Source: Ruminococcus sp. UBA5884 (GTDB lineage Bacteria > Bacillota > Clostridia > Oscillospirales > Ruminococcaceae). Taken from it: a stretch of 8,604 bases of DNA. The notes beneath the pieces were generated by a model. The model was not told where the DNA came from, did not search any database, and was given only the letters and a program-made list of their open reading frames with translations. The stretch is from positions 1 to 8,604 of the forward strand of contig DJFA01000022.1 of NCBI GenBank assembly GCA_002431975.1. The letters run 5' to 3'. Positions within the stretch are counted from its first letter, which is position 1. Every line of letters starts with the position of its first letter. The position numbers and the translations under genes were made by a program. Shown here one piece after another: positions 5,696 through 8,604 of this stretch.

Positions 5696-6619
5696 TTAAA
5701 ACATAGGAGTTGAGAGATATCTTTCACCTGTATCAGGAAGCAGAGCAACTATTACCTTACCCTTGTTTTCAGGACGCTTTGCAAGCTGTATTGCAGCCCA
5801 TACAGCCGCACCGGAGGAAATTCCTACGAGAACTCCTTCATTTCTTGCAATATTTCTGCCTGTTTCAAAGGCATCTTCATTTTCAACAGGGATTATTTCA
5901 TCATAGATATCAGTATTAAGTGTTTCAGGAACAAATCCTGCACCGATACCCTGAATTTTATGAGGACCTGATACGCCTTCTGAAAGAACAGGAGAGCCTT
6001 TTGGTTCAACTGCAACAACCTTTACATCAGGGTTCTGTGATTTAAGGTATGCACCAACACCGCTTATTGTGCCGCCTGTGCCTACACCGGCTACAAATAT
6101 ATCAACTTTTCCGTCAGTATCGTTCCATATTTCAACGCCTGTAGTTTTTTCATGAACGGCAGGGTTTGCAGGGTTGGTAAACTGTGATGGTATAAAGCTG
6201 TCAGGAATCTGTTCTGCAAGTTCCTTAGCCTTTTCGATAGCACCCTTCATACCCTTTGCACCCTCTGTAAGAACGAGTTCTGCACCATAAGCTTTCATAA
6301 GATTACGTCTTTCAATGCTCATTGTTTCAGGCATAGCGATTATTATTCTGTATCCTCTTGCAGCAGCAACAGCAGCAAGACCTATACCTGTATTGCCGCT
6401 TGTCGGTTCAATTATAACGCTTCCAGGTTTAAGAAGACCTTTAGCCTCTGCATCATCTATCATTGCCTTGGCGATTCTGTCCTTTACGCTTCCGGCTGGA
6501 TTGAAATATTCAAGTTTTCCGAGCAATGTGGCTTCAAGCTTTTCATTTGCTTCGGTATTTGTGAGTTCAAGAAGCGGAGTTCCGCCAATCAGGTCAGTAA
6601 TTTTCTTATAAGTTTTCAT
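5696..6619 (-). CDS. cysK: Cysteine synthase A (O-acetylserine sulfhydrylase)
   Basis: A 307-residue PLP enzyme that makes cysteine from O-acetylserine and sulfide; length is normal for CysK. Seen: IGGTPL (11-16), PLP lysine K46 in AGSVKDR, substrate loop TSGNTG (73-78), QFTNPANP (147-154), phosphate loop GTGGT (180-184), PHKIQGIGAGFVP (219-231), ISSGAA (267-272) contacting the PLP ring. TSGNTG and the PHKIQGIGAGF block are the classic CysK forms and separate it from the paralogue at 2286-3197. Start: AAAGGAG (6628-6634) is 8 bases from ATG 6619 but only 2 from the in-frame ATG 6625, so the shorter form is chosen. It has its own promoter and is separated from the downstream leader operon by about 235 bases of repeats. 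No clear terminator follows, so read-through into the leader is possible. Confidence 0.94.
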   Translation of the reverse strand: MKTYKKITDLIGGTPLLELTNTEANEKLEATLLGKLEYFNPAGSVKDRIAKAMIDDAEAKGLLKPGSVIIEPTSGNTGIGLAAVAAARGYRIIIAMPETMSIERRNLMKAYGAELVLTEGAKGMKGAIEKAKELAEQIPDSFIPSQFTNPANPAVHEKTTGVEIWNDTDGKVDIFVAGVGTGGTISGVGAYLKSQNPDVKVVAVEPKGSPVLSEGVSGPHKIQGIGAGFVPETLNTDIYDEIIPVENEDAFETGRNIARNEGVLVGISSGAAVWAAIQLAKRPENKGKVIVALLPDTGERYLSTPMF

Positions 6620-6627
6620 GCTCATTT

Positions 6628-6634
6628 CTCCTTT
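6628..6634 (-). promoter_or_regulatory. Ribosome binding site fixing the cysK start
   Basis: AAAGGAG on the minus strand. Spacing is 8 bases to ATG 6619 and 2 bases to ATG 6625; only the former is usual. Confidence 0.85.
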
Positions 6635-6685
6635 ATAAAATTAATTCTATTAAAGTCTATAGGTTTTATCGGTTTTCTGTAAACA

Positions 6686-6714
6686 ATCATATCATACATT
6701 TCCTATATTGTCAA
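6686..6714 (-). promoter_or_regulatory. Promoter of cysK
   Basis: On the minus strand, a perfect -35 TTGACA (6714-6709), a 17-base spacer and -10 TATGAT (6691-6686, 5 of 6). This gives a 5' leader of roughly 60 bases with no terminator in it, so cysK is not attenuated in the way of its neighbour operon. Confidence 0.8.
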
Positions 6715-6718
6715 TAGG
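6702..6718. promoter_or_regulatory. Candidate operator over the cysK -35 box
   Basis: CCTAT (6702-6706) and ATAGG (6714-6718) are inverted arms that bracket and overlap the -35 box. A similar half-site, CCTATAG on the minus strand (6663-6657), lies in the leader. Position fits a repressor of sulfur genes, for example of the Rrf2/CymR type, but I cannot match a known consensus. No regulator gene is in the window. Confidence 0.3.
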
Positions 6719-6855
6719 TTTTTAGAGATTTGTTGTAAAAATCATATTTATCTGACTTTTAAGAAATCAAACTGTATATATGTTACAAATCAATGCTTAT
6801 CTGAGTAAATATAATGTAAAAAATTATTGGTTATCTGTATTTTGTACAAATTCGA

Positions 6856-6884
6856 TTGACAAAATTCTTAAATTACCATATAAT
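6856..6884 (+). promoter_or_regulatory. Fully consensus promoter of the TerD-AIM24 operon
   Basis: TTGACA (6856-6861), exactly 17 bases, TATAAT (6879-6884): both hexamers are perfect. The expected transcript starts near 6891, leaving a leader of about 30 bases. The 6635-6850 stretch between the divergent promoters holds no ORF that I can support; it contains three TTATCTG copies (6748, 6797, 6831). Confidence 0.9.
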
Positions 6885-6922
6885 TAAACTATAATATTAT
6901 TGAAAGGAGAAATTTTTTTAAT

Positions 6923-7678
6923 ATGTTTGATATTCCAATACAAATGAATTCAAAACCGGGGCTTGACCTTAATTCATTGTCATCATCTGTACCGTCAGCA
7001 AATCAGCCGGCACAGCAGCCGCAGAACAATTATAATAATCAGGCACAGAACAGCTATAATCAGCCGCAGAGCAGTTATAATAATCAGGCACAGCAATCAG
7101 GCGGAGGAGTTATACTTAAAAAAGGTCAGAAAACAAGTCTTTCAAAAATAGCTCCTAATCTTAAAAATATAAGAATAGGTCTTGGCTGGGATGCAGGTGC
7201 AAATACAAATTATGACCTTGACAGTGAAGTGTTCCTCCTCGGAGCAAATGAAAAGGTACTCGGCGACAACTGGTTTGTATTTTACGGACAGCTTGCAAGT
7301 CCTGATGGTGCTGTAATACATCATGGTGACAGTTCAGACGGGGCAGGATATGGAGATGATGAAATCATTGATATAAATCTCTCTCAGCTTAATCCGCAGG
7401 TTGCAAAGCTTGTATTCGTTGTAACTATCAATGAAGCAAAGGAAAACGGCTATAATTTCGGTCAGATAAAAAATGCATACATAAGAGTTATTGACAACTC
7501 AACCGGAAAGGAACTCGTTAAATTCAGTCTTTCTGAATATTACAAGGAAGTCGTTTCAATGGTAGTCGGAGAAATATATCTCAAAAACGGCGAATGGAGA
7601 TTCAATCCTGTAGGAATGGGTACAGGAGATGACCTCGAAGGTCTTTGCATAAAATACGGCGTGAATGTAGCCGGTTAA
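6923..7678 (+). CDS. TerD-domain protein with Gln/Asn/Tyr-rich N-terminal extension
   Basis: A 251-residue cytoplasmic protein. Residues about 62-250 form a complete TerD domain: VILKKGQKTSLSKIAP, GLGWDAG (86-92), YDLDSEVFLL (97-106), FVFYGQ, SPDG (126-129), HGDSSDGAGYGDDE (134-147), NFGQIKNAYIRV (178-189), GEIYLKNGEWRF (216-227), YGVNV at the end. The aspartates at D98/D100, D136 and D145-D146 fit the calcium sites known for TerD proteins. TerD proteins belong to stress-response systems first found as tellurite resistance; their molecular role is poorly known. The first 61 residues are a low-complexity Gln/Asn/Tyr/Ser segment with a tandem repeat, not part of the family domain. There is no signal peptide. 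AAAGGAGA (6903-6910) lies 12 bases before ATG 6923, slightly long. The AIM24 gene follows after 27 bases in the same transcript. Confidence 0.9.
   Translation: MFDIPIQMNSKPGLDLNSLSSSVPSANQPAQQPQNNYNNQAQNSYNQPQSSYNNQAQQSGGGVILKKGQKTSLSKIAPNLKNIRIGLGWDAGANTNYDLDSEVFLLGANEKVLGDNWFVFYGQLASPDGAVIHHGDSSDGAGYGDDEIIDINLSQLNPQVAKLVFVVTINEAKENGYNFGQIKNAYIRVIDNSTGKELVKFSLSEYYKEVVSMVVGEIYLKNGEWRFNPVGMGTGDDLEGLCIKYGVNVAG
7030..7093 (+). repeat. Short in-frame direct repeat in the TerD-protein N-terminus
   Basis: The 19-base unit TTATAATAATCAGGCACAG occurs at 7030-7048 and 7075-7093, identical and 45 bases (15 codons) apart, with a degenerate copy (TATAATCAGCCGCAG) between. It encodes YNNQAQ, YNQPQ and YNNQAQ. 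This looks like a recent in-frame tandem expansion. Confidence 0.85.
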
Positions 7679-7705
7679 AAAATAATATAATGAGGTGTAT
7701 ATAAT

Positions 7706-8530
7706 ATGTTCAGATTAGAAACAGTAAACGAACTTTCACTTTGTGCCAAAGGTGACGGTCAGGGACAGCTTTTCACAAAAGCCGGTGCAATGATAGGTTA
7801 TTATGGTCAGTGCCATTTTGAAAAGGTAATGCTCGGCCCTAACGGAAATCCTGTTCAGGCTCTCCTCGGACAGATAGGAAGAAGACTTACAGGTGAAAAT
7901 ATTCCGCTTATGAAGGTAGCCGGCAGAGGTCAGACAGTATCATACTATGCCTGCGAAGCAAGACATGTTACTGTAATAAATCTTAATCCGGGTCAGTCGA
8001 TAGCAGTTGAAAGTGAAGATTTGCTTGCATTCAATGATTTGGTTGACTATAGTCTTAAACCTCTCGGAATAGGCGTTATTTCACAGAAAGGTCTTTTCAC
8101 ATCAAAGCTTACAGGAAAAGCTCCGGGTGCTCAGGTTGCAATCATGACAGACGGAAATCCGCTTGTATTTGATACTCCATGCTGTGTAGACCCTGATGCA
8201 ATGGTAGCATTTACAGGCCCTGACCCGGGATTCAAGCTTGACCTTTCATGGAAAAACCTTCTCGGACAGGCTTCAGGCGAATCATATATGCTTGAATACA
8301 AACAGCCGGGATATAAAGTAATTGTACAGCCTAATGAAAGAAAAAGCGGTCTTGATATCGGTATTGACAATCATGGTGAAAGCCAGCATATCCAGCAGAA
8401 CCAGTCATTCAGCGATGCTATGGGTAATGTTGGAGATACATTTAATAATATCGGCAATGCATTCAACGGAGGCGGCGGAAACGGCGGCGGACTCGGCGGA
8501 ATGCTCGGTGGAATTTTCGGAAATCGCTGA
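7706..8530 (+). CDS. AIM24 family (DUF124) protein with Gly-rich tail
   Basis: A 274-residue protein without signal peptide or membrane segment. Seen family landmarks: the GQIGRRLTGENI block (55-66), the Gly-rich turn VAGRGQTVSY (71-80) leading to NLNPGQSIAVES (92-103), GLFTSKLTGKAPGAQVAI (129-146), and VDPDAMVAFTG (161-171). These follow the order in AIM24/TIGR00266 proteins, predicted all-beta proteins named after a yeast mitochondrial protein; the bacterial function is not established. After about residue 225 comes a Gln/Asn-rich stretch and a tail of Gly clusters (255-273), absent from the core family. A TGAGGTG ribosome binding site (7691-7697) is 8 bases before ATG 7706. The gene shares the strong promoter of the TerD gene 27 bases upstream, so the two products probably act together. 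It is followed by a hairpin. Confidence 0.87.
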   Translation: MFRLETVNELSLCAKGDGQGQLFTKAGAMIGYYGQCHFEKVMLGPNGNPVQALLGQIGRRLTGENIPLMKVAGRGQTVSYYACEARHVTVINLNPGQSIAVESEDLLAFNDLVDYSLKPLGIGVISQKGLFTSKLTGKAPGAQVAIMTDGNPLVFDTPCCVDPDAMVAFTGPDPGFKLDLSWKNLLGQASGESYMLEYKQPGYKVIVQPNERKSGLDIGIDNHGESQHIQQNQSFSDAMGNVGDTFNNIGNAFNGGGGNGGGLGGMLGGIFGNR

Positions 8531-8553
8531 TTTATCTTTATATAAAACATAAA

Positions 8554-8580
8554 CGGTCATTTCATATTCTGAAATGACCG
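8554..8580. terminator. Hairpin after the AIM24 gene, possible terminator
   Basis: CGGTCATTTCA (8554-8564), loop TATTC, TGAAATGACCG (8570-8580): a perfect 11-bp stem 23 bases after the AIM24 stop. The T-rich tract (TTTATGTTTTAT) follows on the minus strand, while on the plus strand CTTCAGTCTG follows. It therefore looks better as a terminator for a convergent gene beyond the right edge; for the AIM24 transcript it may act mainly as a 3' end stabiliser. Confidence 0.6.
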
Positions 8581-8604
8581 CTTCAGTCTGTCGAAAAAGT
8601 CACC

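Overview
The window looks like chromosome from a low-GC, Gram-positive, fibre-degrading gut or rumen anaerobe of the Ruminococcus type (Oscillospiraceae). Three things point there: a secreted glycoside hydrolase family 5 (GH5) enzyme carrying a C-terminal dockerin, AT-rich Clostridia-like codon use with strong AAAGGAG ribosome binding sites, and a TerD/AIM24 gene pair. The genus is an inference; no rRNA or tRNA marker is present.

Layout. (1) 1-2126, plus strand: a short palindromic intergenic repeat, a consensus promoter (126-154) and one gene for an exported GH5 endoglucanase-like enzyme with a Thr/Pro/Glu linker and a dockerin. (2) 2138-2177: a hairpin with T-tracts on both sides that can end both this gene and the convergent operon to its right. 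(3) 5459-2286, minus strand: a sulfur amino acid operon. It encodes, in order, a probable 32-residue cysteine-rich leader peptide, a strong intrinsic terminator lying BEFORE the first structural gene, an LCM-family SAM-dependent methyltransferase, a MccB-like cystathionine lyase and a MccA-like O-acetylserine-dependent cystathionine beta-synthase. (4) 5514-5669: a cluster of palindromic repeats, two of them arranged as an exact 25-bp inverted pair. (5) 6619-5696, minus strand: cysK with its own promoter. (6) From 6856, plus strand: a fully consensus promoter driving a TerD-domain protein with a repetitive Gln/Asn/Tyr-rich N-terminus, then an AIM24-family protein with a Gly-rich tail. A hairpin (8554-8580) closes the window.

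How the genes work together. CysK makes cysteine from O-acetylserine and sulfide. MccA and MccB form the reverse transsulfuration route (homocysteine to cystathionine to cysteine). The methyltransferase would produce S-adenosylhomocysteine, a source of homocysteine. The order methyltransferase-mccB-mccA recalls the ubiG-mccB-mccA-luxS operon of Clostridium acetobutylicum, but here the methyltransferase is of another family and luxS is absent.

The most interesting signal is upstream of that operon: an untracked small ORF with Cys at residues 13, 15, 16, 24 and 30, preceded by a Shine-Dalgarno, followed within about 30 bases by a perfect 12-bp GNRA-capped terminator. This has the form of a ribosome-mediated, cysteine-sensing transcription attenuator. 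The antiterminator fold and the promoter of the leader could not be settled by eye.
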